Source: Hydrogenophaga sp. IBVHS1 (GTDB lineage: Bacteria; Pseudomonadota; Gammaproteobacteria; Burkholderiales; Burkholderiaceae_C). From it: 64,000 nucleotides of DNA. Shown here in pieces: positions 7,871-17,531 of the stretch (positions within the stretch are counted from its first letter, which is position 1; every line of letters starts with the position of its first letter). Position numbers and translations under genes: made by a program. Where the stretch lies: assembly GCF_002127265.1 (NCBI RefSeq), contig NZ_NFUU01000003.1, positions 505,055 to 569,054 of the forward strand, in the 5' to 3' direction. The notes beneath the pieces were generated by a model. That model worked only from the letters and a program-made list of their open reading frames with translations. It had not been told where the DNA came from and made no database searches.

Positions 7871-9091
7871 TCACAACAGCGAGGCTTCAAAGCCGGCTTC
7901 CTGGAGGCGAGCGATGACTTGTCCCACGTGCTCACGCCCCCGTGTCTGCAACACCAGTTCAATGGCCACGTTCTGCGCCGCCAGCAACGTGAACGCGCGC
8001 TGGTGGTGCACTTCGTCGATGTTCGCGCCTGCGTCGGCCACGGTGGCGGTGATGCGCGCCAGGTTGCCCGGCACGTCGCGCGCGTTCACCTGGATGCGTG
8101 CGAGCCTACCGGCGCGCACCATGCCGCGTTCGATGATCGAGGCCAGCAGCAGCGGGTCGATGTTGCCGCCGCACAGCACCAGGCCCACGCGCTTGCCCGC
8201 GAAGCGTTTGGGGTGCTTGAGCAGCGCGGCCAGGCCGGCGGCGCCCGCGCCTTCCACCAGCGTCTTCTCGATCTCGAGCAGCATCACGATGGCTTGCTCG
8301 ATGTCGCCCTCGTCGACCAGCACCATGTCGTCGACCAGATCGCGAATGATGGCTTGCGTGATCTCGCCCGGCGTGCCCACTGCGATGCCTTCGGCGATGG
8401 TGCTGCTGCCCTGTGGCAGGTGCGTGCCTTTGATGGCGTTGTACATCGCGGGGAACCGCTCGGTCTGCACGCCCACGATTTCAATGTCGGGCCGGATCGC
8501 CTTGGCCGCGGTGGCCATGCCGGAGATCAAGCCACCGCCACCCACCGCGATCACCAGCGTGTCCAGGTCGGGTTGCTCGCGCAGCATCTCGAGCGCCACC
8601 GTGCCCTGCCCGGCCACGATTTCCGCGTCGTCGTAGGGATGAACGAACACCAGCCCCTGCTGGTCGGCCATTTCGCGTGCGTGCGCCCGCGCTGCTTCCA
8701 GCGTATCGCCATGCAACACCACCTCCGCGCCGAAGCCGCGCGTGCGCTCAACCTTCACGCCCGGTGTGAAGCGCGGCATGACGATCACCGCGCGCAGTCC
8801 CAGCCGCTGGGCGTGGTAAGCCACACCCTGCGCGTGGTTGCCCGCGCTCATCGCGATCACACCGCGCGCTCGTTCATCGGCGTCGAGCTGCGCCAGCTTG
8901 TTGCACGCGCCGCGCTCTTTGAACGAGGCGGTGTATTGGAGGTTCTCGAATTTCAGGAAAACCTGGCAGCCGGTGAGCTGTGACAGTGTGCGGGATTCCA
9001 CACAAGGCGTGTCCAGAATCTGGCCCGCCAGACGGTCGGCCGCGGCCTCGATATCGCTTGGATGCACTTGAATGTCGTTTGGTTGCTGCAT
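7871..9091 (-). CDS. ilvA: Threonine ammonia-lyase (ACT-domain type)
   Basis: A 406-residue PLP enzyme that deaminates threonine to 2-oxobutanoate and ammonia, feeding isoleucine synthesis or threonine catabolism. The PLP-binding lysine is K58 in TASFKERGA, and the phosphate-binding glycine loop is VGGGGLISG. The C-terminal 75 residues form a single ACT-like domain (RLARIQVNARDVPGNLARI). That architecture resembles the shorter TdcB/IlvA forms of about 400 residues rather than the 500-residue two-ACT biosynthetic IlvA, so feedback control by isoleucine is uncertain. The ATG at 9091 has only a weak ribosome-binding site but is the only good start. It is divergent from the AAA+ gene. Confidence 0.9.
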   Translation of the reverse strand: MQQPNDIQVHPSDIEAAADRLAGQILDTPCVESRTLSQLTGCQVFLKFENLQYTASFKERGACNKLAQLDADERARGVIAMSAGNHAQGVAYHAQRLGLRAVIVMPRFTPGVKVERTRGFGAEVVLHGDTLEAARAHAREMADQQGLVFVHPYDDAEIVAGQGTVALEMLREQPDLDTLVIAVGGGGLISGMATAAKAIRPDIEIVGVQTERFPAMYNAIKGTHLPQGSSTIAEGIAVGTPGEITQAIIRDLVDDMVLVDEGDIEQAIVMLLEIEKTLVEGAGAAGLAALLKHPKRFAGKRVGLVLCGGNIDPLLLASIIERGMVRAGRLARIQVNARDVPGNLARITATVADAGANIDEVHHQRAFTLLAAQNVAIELVLQTRGREHVGQVIARLQEAGFEASLL

Positions 9092-9261
9092 GGCGCGATT
9101 GTGAACGCGCGCTGGTCGCCGAGCTGCCGTTAAAGCCCCACAGATTCGTCAAACACGCTGCATCAGTCACTTCCATGATTGATCAAGCTGGGTTATGGTC
9201 CGATCGAATGTCCGGCGATGTCCGGCATGGCGTCACTGGAAGGACTTCTGGAGGTGTCTGA

Positions 9262-11667
9262 ATGAACAAGCGATCGTTGCCGCCGCCGGCCGCCGCGACC
9301 CGCTCGGTGCTGGATGCACGTGAGGGGCGCTCGCCCTTCGTGGGCGAAGGGCGCGTGTTCGTGCCGCACGGCCTGCGTCAGGCGCCGGTGCTCGATCTCA
9401 TGTGCTCGCACTTCGTTCTCACCCTGGCCGCCCGCCAGGGTCCGCGCTTCAATGTGCGGCGCGACCTCAACACGCTGCTCTCGCTCGCTGGCCGCCACCT
9501 CGTGTGGCCTCACACCGTGCTCTCGCGCCTGCGCGAGTTCCTGCAGCGGCGCTGCAAGGAAAACGAACTCTGGCTCGATCACGACCGCCTGGCCACCAAT
9601 GGCTTCATGGAGCGCTACGGCGTCTGGCGTGGTCCCTACGAGGAAGGCACGCTGTTCTTCTATCTGGATGAATACGCCAAGGAGTCGCCCAAAGATCTGC
9701 TCTCGGTGCTCGCCGTCACCGGCGAGTGGCTCAGCCAGGCGCTGAAGAAGCAGTCGACCCTGGTGGAGAAGAACATCGACGCGCTGGCGGGCTTGCTGCA
9801 ACTGAACCGCGCCGAGCGCGCGCTGCTGCTGTACGGCACCCTGGCGCGTTACCAGCGCGACCTGCGCTCGATCCTGGTGGAGTTCAAGGTCAACAACGCA
9901 CCCGAGGCCTACGCGGCCATCGCCGATGTGGCGGGCGTGAAGGCCAGCGAGGTCGGCGAAGCGCTGCGCGCGGGCTCGCGGCTGGAGCGCATCGGCATGG
10001 TGGAGAACCTCATCTCCGAGCACAACATCACCGACCTGGCCGATCTCATGAAGGTGAGTGAAAAGCTGCCACCGGTGCTCATGCGCGAGTACCGCACGCA
10101 GAGCGAACTGATGGCGGTGTTCACCCGCCCGGCGGCACGCTCGGCGCTCACGCCGAAAGACTTCGACTACGTGGGCGAAGACGTGCGCCTGCTCTGCGGC
10201 CTGCTGCGCGAGGCCGTGGCGCGCAAGGAGCCCGGTGTGAACGTGCTCATGTACGGCCCGCCCGGCACCGGCAAGACCGAGCTGGCGCGCGTGGTGGCAC
10301 AAGCCGCCGGGCTGGAGCTGTTCGAGGTGGAGTACGCCGACCGCGACGGCAACGCGCTCTCGGGCCGCGACCGCTACCGGTCTTTGCAGATCGCTCAGGT
10401 GTTCCTGAAAGGCACGGCGCACTCGGCGCTGCTGTTCGACGAGGTGGAAGACGTGTTTCCGCCGATCTCCAGCGAAGCCGCCCAGATCATGGCGCGTGCA
10501 GAGCACGTGGCGGCCTCGCACAGCAGCAGCGTCAGCGGCAAGGCATGGGTGAACCAGATTCTGGAAACCAATGCCGTGCCCACGCTGTGGGTGACCAACC
10601 GCATCGAGCAGATCGACCCGGCGTTTCGCCGCCGTTTTGCCTACCACCTGGAGCTCAAGAGCCCGCCGCCCGGTGCGCGCGAGCAACTGGTGCGCAAGAC
10701 GCTGGAAAATGCGCCGGTGTCCGACGCGTTGGTGGCGCGCCTGACCGAGCGCAAGGGACTTACCCCAGCGCAGATTCGCACCGCGCTGCGCTTCGCCCAG
10801 CTCGCTGCCAGCCCGGTGCGTCCCGCCACGCGGCGCCGCAGCAAGGCGGCCGATGGCCCGGCCCCCGTGCTGGACGCCTTGATCGAACGCCAGCTCAAGA
10901 ACGCCGACCTTGCCCTGGGTCGCAAGCCCGATCTGGTGCAGCGGCCCAGCGCCACGCAGTACAGCCTGGACATGCTCAACGTCGAGTCGCGCTACGAGCT
11001 GCCGCGCATCATTGCCGCGCTCAAGGCGCGCGGCCACGGCTGCCTGTGCTTTCATGGCGCACCCGGCACGGGCAAGACGGCACTCGCCGAACACCTTGCT
11101 CAGCAGCTCGAGCGCCCGCTCATGATCCGCCGCGCCAGTGACCTGGTGAGCAAGTTCGTGGGAGAGACGGAGCAGCACATGGCCGCCATGTTCCGCGAGG
11201 CCGAGGCCGAGAAGGCCGTGCTGCTGCTCGACGAGGCCGACAGCTTTCTGCAGGACCGGCGCGGCGCACAGCGCACCTACGAAGTGACGGAAGTCAACGA
11301 GATGCTGCAGGGCATGGAGCGCTTCGCCGGCATCTTCGTCTGCACCACGAACCTGATGGACAGCATCGACCAGGCGGCGCTCAGGCGCTTCACCTTCAAG
11401 ATCCGTTTCAAGCCTCTCACGGCGACACAGCGCGAAACGATGTTCGTGGTCGAAGCTCTGGGTGGCGATGCATCGAGGCTGGAGTCTTCACTGGCCGCGC
11501 GACTCGCAAAGCTCGATCAGCTCTGCCCCGGCGATTTCGCCGCCGTGAAGCGCCAGGTGGAAATCCTCGCGGAGGCTCTGGAGCCCGAGGAATTCATGGC
11601 CCAGCTCGAAGCCGAGCACCGCATCAAGCCCGAAGTGCGCGAAGCCCGGAACATGGGCTTCACCTGA
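9262..11667 (+). CDS. Tandem AAA+ domain ATPase
   Basis: An 801-residue cytoplasmic protein with an N-terminal 250-residue region I do not recognise, then two AAA+ modules. Module 1 has Walker A GPPGTGKT at residues 332-339 and Walker B ALLFDEVED near 388-396. Module 2 has GAPGTGKT at 599-606 and VLLLDEADSF near 653-662. Sensor/arginine-finger segments are visible (TLWVTNRIEQIDPAFRRRF and CTTNLMDSIDQAALRRF). The layout resembles unfoldase/remodelling ATPases such as the VAT/CDC48-like class, but the N-domain is different. GGAGGT precedes the ATG at 9262. It is alone, divergent from ilvA and convergent with a hypothetical gene. Substrate unknown. Confidence 0.85.
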   Translation: MNKRSLPPPAAATRSVLDAREGRSPFVGEGRVFVPHGLRQAPVLDLMCSHFVLTLAARQGPRFNVRRDLNTLLSLAGRHLVWPHTVLSRLREFLQRRCKENELWLDHDRLATNGFMERYGVWRGPYEEGTLFFYLDEYAKESPKDLLSVLAVTGEWLSQALKKQSTLVEKNIDALAGLLQLNRAERALLLYGTLARYQRDLRSILVEFKVNNAPEAYAAIADVAGVKASEVGEALRAGSRLERIGMVENLISEHNITDLADLMKVSEKLPPVLMREYRTQSELMAVFTRPAARSALTPKDFDYVGEDVRLLCGLLREAVARKEPGVNVLMYGPPGTGKTELARVVAQAAGLELFEVEYADRDGNALSGRDRYRSLQIAQVFLKGTAHSALLFDEVEDVFPPISSEAAQIMARAEHVAASHSSSVSGKAWVNQILETNAVPTLWVTNRIEQIDPAFRRRFAYHLELKSPPPGAREQLVRKTLENAPVSDALVARLTERKGLTPAQIRTALRFAQLAASPVRPATRRRSKAADGPAPVLDALIERQLKNADLALGRKPDLVQRPSATQYSLDMLNVESRYELPRIIAALKARGHGCLCFHGAPGTGKTALAEHLAQQLERPLMIRRASDLVSKFVGETEQHMAAMFREAEAEKAVLLLDEADSFLQDRRGAQRTYEVTEVNEMLQGMERFAGIFVCTTNLMDSIDQAALRRFTFKIRFKPLTATQRETMFVVEALGGDASRLESSLAARLAKLDQLCPGDFAAVKRQVEILAEALEPEEFMAQLEAEHRIKPEVREARNMGFT

Positions 11668-11680
11668 CGGGCAAATCCGC

Positions 11681-12025
11681 TCAGTGAAGCAGAGCCATTG
11701 GGCCGCTGGGGAGTTCTTCTGGCGAATAGTCGGGGTGGTTGGACACGAAGAAGCGCAGCTTCTGGTCCAGCCGCGCCACGCGGGTGTTGGCTTCGCTCTC
11801 GCAGTGGTGCTTTGAAATCAGGTTGAACAGCTTGCCGCGCAGGAACCAAAGGTCCTTCGGTGTTTCGCAGGACATGAGAGCGGCGTGGATGCGCGTGCGA
11901 AGCGGGTCCTTGATGTCGGCCATTGCCTCGTGGAATTCGTCCACCAGGAAGTCGAGCTCAAGCACCTGGGTGTCCTGGTCGTGAACTGGCTGGGTTTTGC
12001 CAAACCATGGCAACCTGAAAAACAT
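11681..12025 (-). CDS. Hypothetical protein (114 aa)
   Basis: A soluble, mostly helical protein beginning MFFRLPWFGKTQ, with an acidic middle (LELDFLVDEFHEAMADIKD) and a short basic stretch (RLDQKLRFFVSNH). GGAGCG lies upstream of the ATG at 12025. It ends 13 bp from the convergent AAA+ gene with no terminator between them. The 175 bp upstream (12026-12200) contain nothing I can name. No family recognised. Confidence 0.65.
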   Translation of the reverse strand: MFFRLPWFGKTQPVHDQDTQVLELDFLVDEFHEAMADIKDPLRTRIHAALMSCETPKDLWFLRGKLFNLISKHHCESEANTRVARLDQKLRFFVSNHPDYSPEELPSGPMALLH

Positions 12026-12200
12026 GAAGCGCTCCGTTGTCTGACGTCCGGGAGATGAAGGAAATCCCGGCTACCTTCCATTCATCGACAGACGAACGGC
12101 GCGCTTGAGCGTGAAACAGTTCCTAAAGAGGGGTCGCCCGATGGGCGGCGTGCCCTGTCAGCCGTTGGTGAACAGTGGCGCAGGCGAGGGGGTTGTCACA

Positions 12201-14117
12201 TCAACCAAAAGCACTCACCACCCGCAGCACCTCGGTGCCATAGGCTTCGCGCTTTTTCTGGCCGATGCCGGAAACGCCGTCCAGATCGGACAGGTTGCGA
12301 GGCAAGCGCGTGGCGATGGCACGCAAGGTGGCGTCGTGAAAGATCACGAAGGCGGGCAGGTTGTGCTCGCGCGCCACGCCGGCGCGCCAGGCCTTGAGGG
12401 CCTCCAGGCAATCGCGCTCGGCCAGGCTGAGCGGCTGGCCATCGTCGTTCTTCACGGTGGCACGCGATGCGCGCTGGCGGCTGCCGCGCGCCACGCCGGG
12501 CGCCTTGTCGGCCAGGGTGCGCAGCCACACCTGGCATTGGCCTTTGAGGATTTCACGCGCCCCATCGGCCAGGTGCAGCGTGTTGTAGGGCGCGTCGTGC
12601 ACCTGCACGGCTTCACGCGCAATCAGCTGGCGCAGCAGGGCGCGCCACTGCGTTTCCGACCAGTCGGCGCCGATGCCGAAGGTGGAGAGCTTGTCGTGCC
12701 CGTGCTGCGTCATCTTCTCGGTCGACTTGCCGCGCAGGATGTCCATGATGTGGCCGGCACCGAAAGCCGTGCCGCTGGCTTGTTGCACACGGTAAATGCA
12801 GGAGAGCAGCTTGCGCGCCGATTCGGTGGCGTCGTGCAGCTCCGGCGGATGCAGGCAGTTGTCGCAATTGCCGCAGGGCTGGCTGTCTTCGCCGAAATAC
12901 TTCAGCAATCTGACCCGACGGCAATCCGAGGCTTCAGCCAGCCCCAGCAACGCGTCGAGCTTGCCGCGCAGCACCTGCTTGAACTCGTCCGCCGCCGGGC
13001 TCTCGTCGATCATGCGGCGCTGGTTCACGACGTCCTGCAGGCCGTAGGCCATCCAGGCATTCGCGGGCTCGCCATCGCGGCCCGCGCGGCCGGTTTCCTG
13101 GTAGTAGCCTTCGATGTTCTTGGGCATGTCGAGGTGGGCGACAAAGCGCACATCGGGCTTGTCGATGCCCATGCCAAAGGCGATGGTGGCCACCATGATC
13201 ACGCCTTCCTCGCGCAGAAAACGGTCCTGGTGCCGCTGGCGCACCGCGCCGTCCAGGCCGGCGTGGTACGGCAACGCGTTCAGCCCCGCCTCGCACAGCA
13301 TCGCGGCCACCTCTTCCACGCGGCGGCGCGACTGGCAGTAGATGATGCCGGCGTCGTGCCCGTCGGGGCCCGTGTGTTCGTCGCGGATGAAGCGCAGCAA
13401 CTGCGTGGTGGCGTCCTTCTTCTCCACCAGCTGGTAGCGGATGTTGGGCCGGTCGAAACTGCTGATGAAGGTGCGCGCCTGCTGCAGCTGCAGGCGCTCG
13501 ACGATGTCGGCCCGTGTGAGGTCGTCGGCCGTGGCGGTGAGGGCCACGCGCGGCACGCCGGCGTAGCGCTCGTGCAGCACCACCAGCGCGCGGTATTCGG
13601 GGCGGAAGTCGTGGCCCCACTGGCTGACGCAGTGCGCCTCGTCAATCGCGAACAGGCTGAGCTTGCCGCGCTCCTGAAGCGAATCCAGCAACGCCAGAAA
13701 GCGCGGTGTGGTCAGGCGCTCGGGCGCGGCGTACAGCAGCGTGAGCTCGCCGCGCAGCATCTGTTTTTCGACCTTCTGGGCGTCTTCGCTGGACAGGCTG
13801 GAGTTGAGGAAGGCGGCCGCCACGCCGGCCTCCTTCAGGGCGCCCACCTGGTCGTGCATCAGCGCGATCAGCGGCGACACCACCACCGCAAGCCCTTGCC
13901 CAGCGCGCTCGCGCACGATCGCCGGCACCTGGTAACACAGCGACTTGCCGCCGCCCGTGGGCATGAGCACCAGGGCATCGCCGCCCCCACCCACATGCGT
14001 CACGATCTCGGCTTGCGGACCGCGGAAGGCGTCGTAGCCGAACACCTCGTGCAGCACGCCGAGGCTGTTTTCCAGCAGTTCGCCCGCGGGGGCGATGTCG
14101 ATGGTGTCTTCGTGCAT
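12201..14117 (-). CDS. recQ: ATP-dependent DNA helicase RecQ
   Basis: A 638-residue 3'-5' superfamily-2 helicase for recombination repair and replication-fork processing. Walker A MPTGGGKS is at residues 52-59 and the DEAH box at 159-162 within [21 protein letters not shown]. The RecQ zinc module shows [12 protein letters not shown] followed by CGNCDNC. A winged-helix region comes next, and the C-terminal 80 residues ([19 protein letters not shown]) form an HRDC domain. It starts four bases after the stop of the rhodanese gene on the same strand, so the two are likely co-transcribed. Confidence 0.95.
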   Translation of the reverse strand: MHEDTIDIAPAGELLENSLGVLHEVFGYDAFRGPQAEIVTHVGGGGDALVLMPTGGGKSLCYQVPAIVRERAGQGLAVVVSPLIALMHDQVGALKEAGVAAAFLNSSLSSEDAQKVEKQMLRGELTLLYAAPERLTTPRFLALLDSLQERGKLSLFAIDEAHCVSQWGHDFRPEYRALVVLHERYAGVPRVALTATADDLTRADIVERLQLQQARTFISSFDRPNIRYQLVEKKDATTQLLRFIRDEHTGPDGHDAGIIYCQSRRRVEEVAAMLCEAGLNALPYHAGLDGAVRQRHQDRFLREEGVIMVATIAFGMGIDKPDVRFVAHLDMPKNIEGYYQETGRAGRDGEPANAWMAYGLQDVVNQRRMIDESPAADEFKQVLRGKLDALLGLAEASDCRRVRLLKYFGEDSQPCGNCDNCLHPPELHDATESARKLLSCIYRVQQASGTAFGAGHIMDILRGKSTEKMTQHGHDKLSTFGIGADWSETQWRALLRQLIAREAVQVHDAPYNTLHLADGAREILKGQCQVWLRTLADKAPGVARGSRQRASRATVKNDDGQPLSLAERDCLEALKAWRAGVAREHNLPAFVIFHDATLRAIATRLPRNLSDLDGVSGIGQKKREAYGTEVLRVVSAFG

Positions 14118-14121
14118 CGGG

Positions 14122-14541
14122 CTACATCTGTTCCCAGGGCAGGCCGTCGAAGCGCCAGCCGTTGAGGCTGGAGCGCTTGAAGGATTCGTTCAGCTCACCC
14201 TCGAAACCGTGCACCACGTGAGCCACGTCGGTGAAGCCGGCGGCTTCCAGCGCCTTGCCCGCATCGAGCGTGCGCTTGCCGCTGCGGCAGATGAGCAGCA
14301 CGGGGCGCTCCTTGTCGCCGGCTTCTGCCGCCACCGCCTCTGCAAATCGCGCCGGGTCGGGCGTGAGGTCGGGGTACTCGTACCAGGGGATGTTTTCCAC
14401 GCCGGGCGGGCGCCCCACATAGAGCGATTCGATCTCCATGCGCACGTCCACGAACAGCGGTGGCTCTTCGCCACGGGCGACGCGTTGTTCGCGCTCGGCC
14501 TGCAGCCAGGCCCAAGCCTGCTGAGGCGTGAGGTGTTTCAT
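14122..14541 (-). CDS. Single-domain rhodanese-like sulfurtransferase
   Basis: A 139-residue rhodanese domain. The catalytic cysteine is C85 in the loop [11 protein letters not shown], whose CRSGKR form is typical of GlpE/PspE-like single-domain enzymes that carry a persulfide sulfur. The ATG at 14541 is preferred over an upstream GTG at 14565 because the domain begins immediately after it; neither has a strong ribosome-binding site. It sits directly upstream of recQ. Sulfur donor and acceptor are unknown. Confidence 0.85.
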   Translation of the reverse strand: MKHLTPQQAWAWLQAEREQRVARGEEPPLFVDVRMEIESLYVGRPPGVENIPWYEYPDLTPDPARFAEAVAAEAGDKERPVLLICRSGKRTLDAGKALEAAGFTDVAHVVHGFEGELNESFKRSSLNGWRFDGLPWEQM

Positions 14542-14621
14542 GCCCGGTATTGTCGGGGAATTCACAGGGCCGCCCGTCTGGCGCCACCCGGCCCACCCAC
14601 GGTGCTTCTTACAATCCGGGC

Positions 14622-15668
<1,047 letters not shown>

Positions 15669-15717
15669 TTCCCGATACCTTGCGGGGTCAATCGGCCTCG
15701 CACACAATCGGCGTTCC

Positions 15718-15868
15718 CTTCAAGGGGAGTAGTCAGCTTGCCACCCGGCGCCATGCCGGGTTTCGGTGAGCGGGGTTTTCGTCAATACGCAGCCTGACGG
15801 CCGCCGGAAACCCCCAGCCACGCATTCAAGCGTGGCGGTGGCAAGACCTTGGGGTGTTTGTTCAACAC
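15718..15868 (+). ncRNA. yybP-ykoY manganese riboswitch
   Basis: The leader of the Alx/TerC gene contains the diagnostic 5' element CAAGGGGAGTAG (15721-15732). A long arm follows (ACCCGGCGCC/GCCGGGT), then the second conserved part around CGTCAATACGCAGCC. A GC-rich helix with a CCACGC/GCGTGG hairpin comes next, and the closing strand ACCTTGGGG ends near 15855. yybP-ykoY aptamers sense Mn2+ and usually switch on TerC-type or MntP-type exporters. Placement just before a TerC-family start strongly supports the call. Exact ends are approximate. Confidence 0.85.
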
Positions 15869-15883
15869 CAACCCGAGGTTTTT

Positions 15884-16834
15884 ATGGAAAGCATTGCCCC
15901 GCTGTGGCTGTGGGTCGTCTTCGTCGTGTTCGTCGTCGCGGCCCTGTTTGTCGATTTTGTCGTGCTCAAGAAGCAGGGCTCCCACGCCGTGGGCGTGAAG
16001 GAAGCGCTCAACTGGTCGCTCATCTGGGTGGCCTTGAGCTTTGTCTTCAACGCGCTTTTCTGGTGGGCGGTGAAAGACACCACCGGTTCGAGTGCGCTGG
16101 CCAACGAGAAATCGCTGGAGTTCCTCACCGGCTACCTCATCGAGAAGAGCCTGGCGGTGGACAACATCTTTGTCTTCCTGCTCATCTTCACCTACTTCGC
16201 CGTGCCGGCGGAGTTTCAGAAACGCGTGCTCATGATCGGCATCGTGGGCGCCATCGTGCTGCGCACGGTGATGATCCTGGTGGGCGGCTGGCTGATCTCG
16301 GAGTTCCACTGGGTGCTGTATGTGTTCGGCGCGTTCCTGGTGCTCACCGGCATCAAGATGTGGTGGGCCGCCGGCAAGGAGTCCAGCCTGGACGACAACC
16401 CCGCGCTGAAACTGCTGCGCAAGGTGCTGCCCGTGAGCAAGGGCTTTGATGGCGAGAAGTTTTTCACCATCGAGAACGGCAAGCGCATCGCCACGCCGCT
16501 CTTCATGGTGATCTGCCTCGTGGGCCTGACCGACGTGATCTTCGCGGTGGACTCCATCCCCGCCATCTTCGCCATCACGCAGGACCCGTTCATCGTGCTC
16601 ACGAGCAATGTGTTTGCCATCCTCGGCCTGCGCGCCATGTTCTTCCTGCTGCAGGCCGCCGCCGGGCGTTTCCACCTGCTCAACTACGGGCTGGCGCTGA
16701 TCCTGGTGTTCATCGGCGGCAAGATGCTGTTGATCGACATCTACAAGATTCCGGTGGCGGTGTCCCTGGGCGTGGTGTTCACCATTCTGGCCATCACCAT
16801 GCTCTGGAGCAGCAAGACGGCCCCGAACACTTGA
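15884..16834 (+). CDS. alx: TerC/Alx-family membrane protein, probable manganese exporter
   Basis: A 316-residue protein with about nine transmembrane helices. It carries the TerC-family signatures VDFVVLKKQGS near the start, LEFLTGYLIEKSLAVDNIFVF near 80-100, and GLTDVIFAVDSIPAIFAITQDPF near 210-230, whose acidic residues in the membrane are thought to bind metal. Length matches E. coli Alx (about 320). The start ATG at 15884 follows CGAGGT and lies 16 bp after the riboswitch. Control by Mn2+ and, by analogy to alx, alkaline pH is inferred from that leader. It converges with the cyclic-nucleotide-binding gene, separated by six bases. Confidence 0.88.
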   Translation: MESIAPLWLWVVFVVFVVAALFVDFVVLKKQGSHAVGVKEALNWSLIWVALSFVFNALFWWAVKDTTGSSALANEKSLEFLTGYLIEKSLAVDNIFVFLLIFTYFAVPAEFQKRVLMIGIVGAIVLRTVMILVGGWLISEFHWVLYVFGAFLVLTGIKMWWAAGKESSLDDNPALKLLRKVLPVSKGFDGEKFFTIENGKRIATPLFMVICLVGLTDVIFAVDSIPAIFAITQDPFIVLTSNVFAILGLRAMFFLLQAAAGRFHLLNYGLALILVFIGGKMLLIDIYKIPVAVSLGVVFTILAITMLWSSKTAPNT

Positions 16835-16840
16835 AGCCGT

Positions 16841-17437
16841 TCAGTCTGGAATCAGCCGGTCGATTTCCTTCTGCATGGAAAAGACCAGCTGGCTGTAGAG
16901 GTGCAGCTTTATGTCGGTCTGCCGCAGGCGCGCGCTCAGTCGCTGGGCCACGGCGCTGAGCAGCTTGGCGGCGGCGGTGGGTTCCTCGAGGATCAGGGCC
17001 TCGAGGGATTTGCGCGTGAGCACGGCGCACTGCACGGCGGTGCTCGCGGTGCAGGTGGCCGAGCGGGCAGCGCCGTCCATGAGCGAGATCTCGCCCATCA
17101 GGCTGCCCGGCCCCAGCACATTCACGGTCAGCTTGTCGAGGCGGCTGACCACGTCGGCCTCCACGGTCACTTCCCCATCGACCACCAGCGCCATGAAGCC
17201 GTCGTCACCGGTGCCGCCGCTGGCGCCCTGGCGGATGATGGCTTCGCCTTCCGCATAGCGCCGCAGCTCCATGAAGCCCATGGCCGTGAGGGCCTCGGCC
17301 TCGCTGAGCTGCACCAGCGCATGCGATGAACGCAGCAACTGCGCCGCCCGCAAGGCGGTGGGTGAGCCTTTCACGCGCGCGCGCCTGGCACCCGAAGCAT
17401 TCAGGTGCGGGTTGAACAGTCGCTGGAGCAGGGCCAT
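16841..17437 (-). CDS. Cyclic-nucleotide-binding domain protein without a DNA-binding domain
   Basis: A 198-residue protein. Residues about 60-165 form a CRP-type beta-roll: MELRRYAEGEAIIRQG, then GPGSLMGEISLMDGAARSATCTA, which contains the phosphate-binding cassette with its conserved Glu and Arg. Unlike CRP/FNR there is no C-terminal winged helix; the end is a helix (LSARLRQTDIKLHLYSQLVFSMQKEIDRLI). It may therefore act as a ligand-dependent partner rather than a transcription factor. The start at 17437 is a choice of convenience, because the frame is open further upstream and no strong ribosome-binding site is visible. It is divergent from the kinase gene. Confidence 0.75.
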   Translation of the reverse strand: MALLQRLFNPHLNASGARRARVKGSPTALRAAQLLRSSHALVQLSEAEALTAMGFMELRRYAEGEAIIRQGASGGTGDDGFMALVVDGEVTVEADVVSRLDKLTVNVLGPGSLMGEISLMDGAARSATCTASTAVQCAVLTRKSLEALILEEPTAAAKLLSAVAQRLSARLRQTDIKLHLYSQLVFSMQKEIDRLIPD

Positions 17438-17531
17438 GGCAAGGAAGGCTGAGAGCAGGAACGAGCCGCGATTGTCGTCGGTCGAAGGGCGATGCACCGC
17501 TTTGGCACATCCGTTGCTTGGGGGATGTTCC

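Noticed and set aside
9193-11178. Long minus-strand frame of 661 codons
   Set aside because: Antisense to the tandem AAA+ gene with no recognisable domain.
12105-14165. Plus-strand frame of 686 codons
   Set aside because: Antisense to recQ, repetitive His/Arg/Val/Gln composition, no ribosome site.
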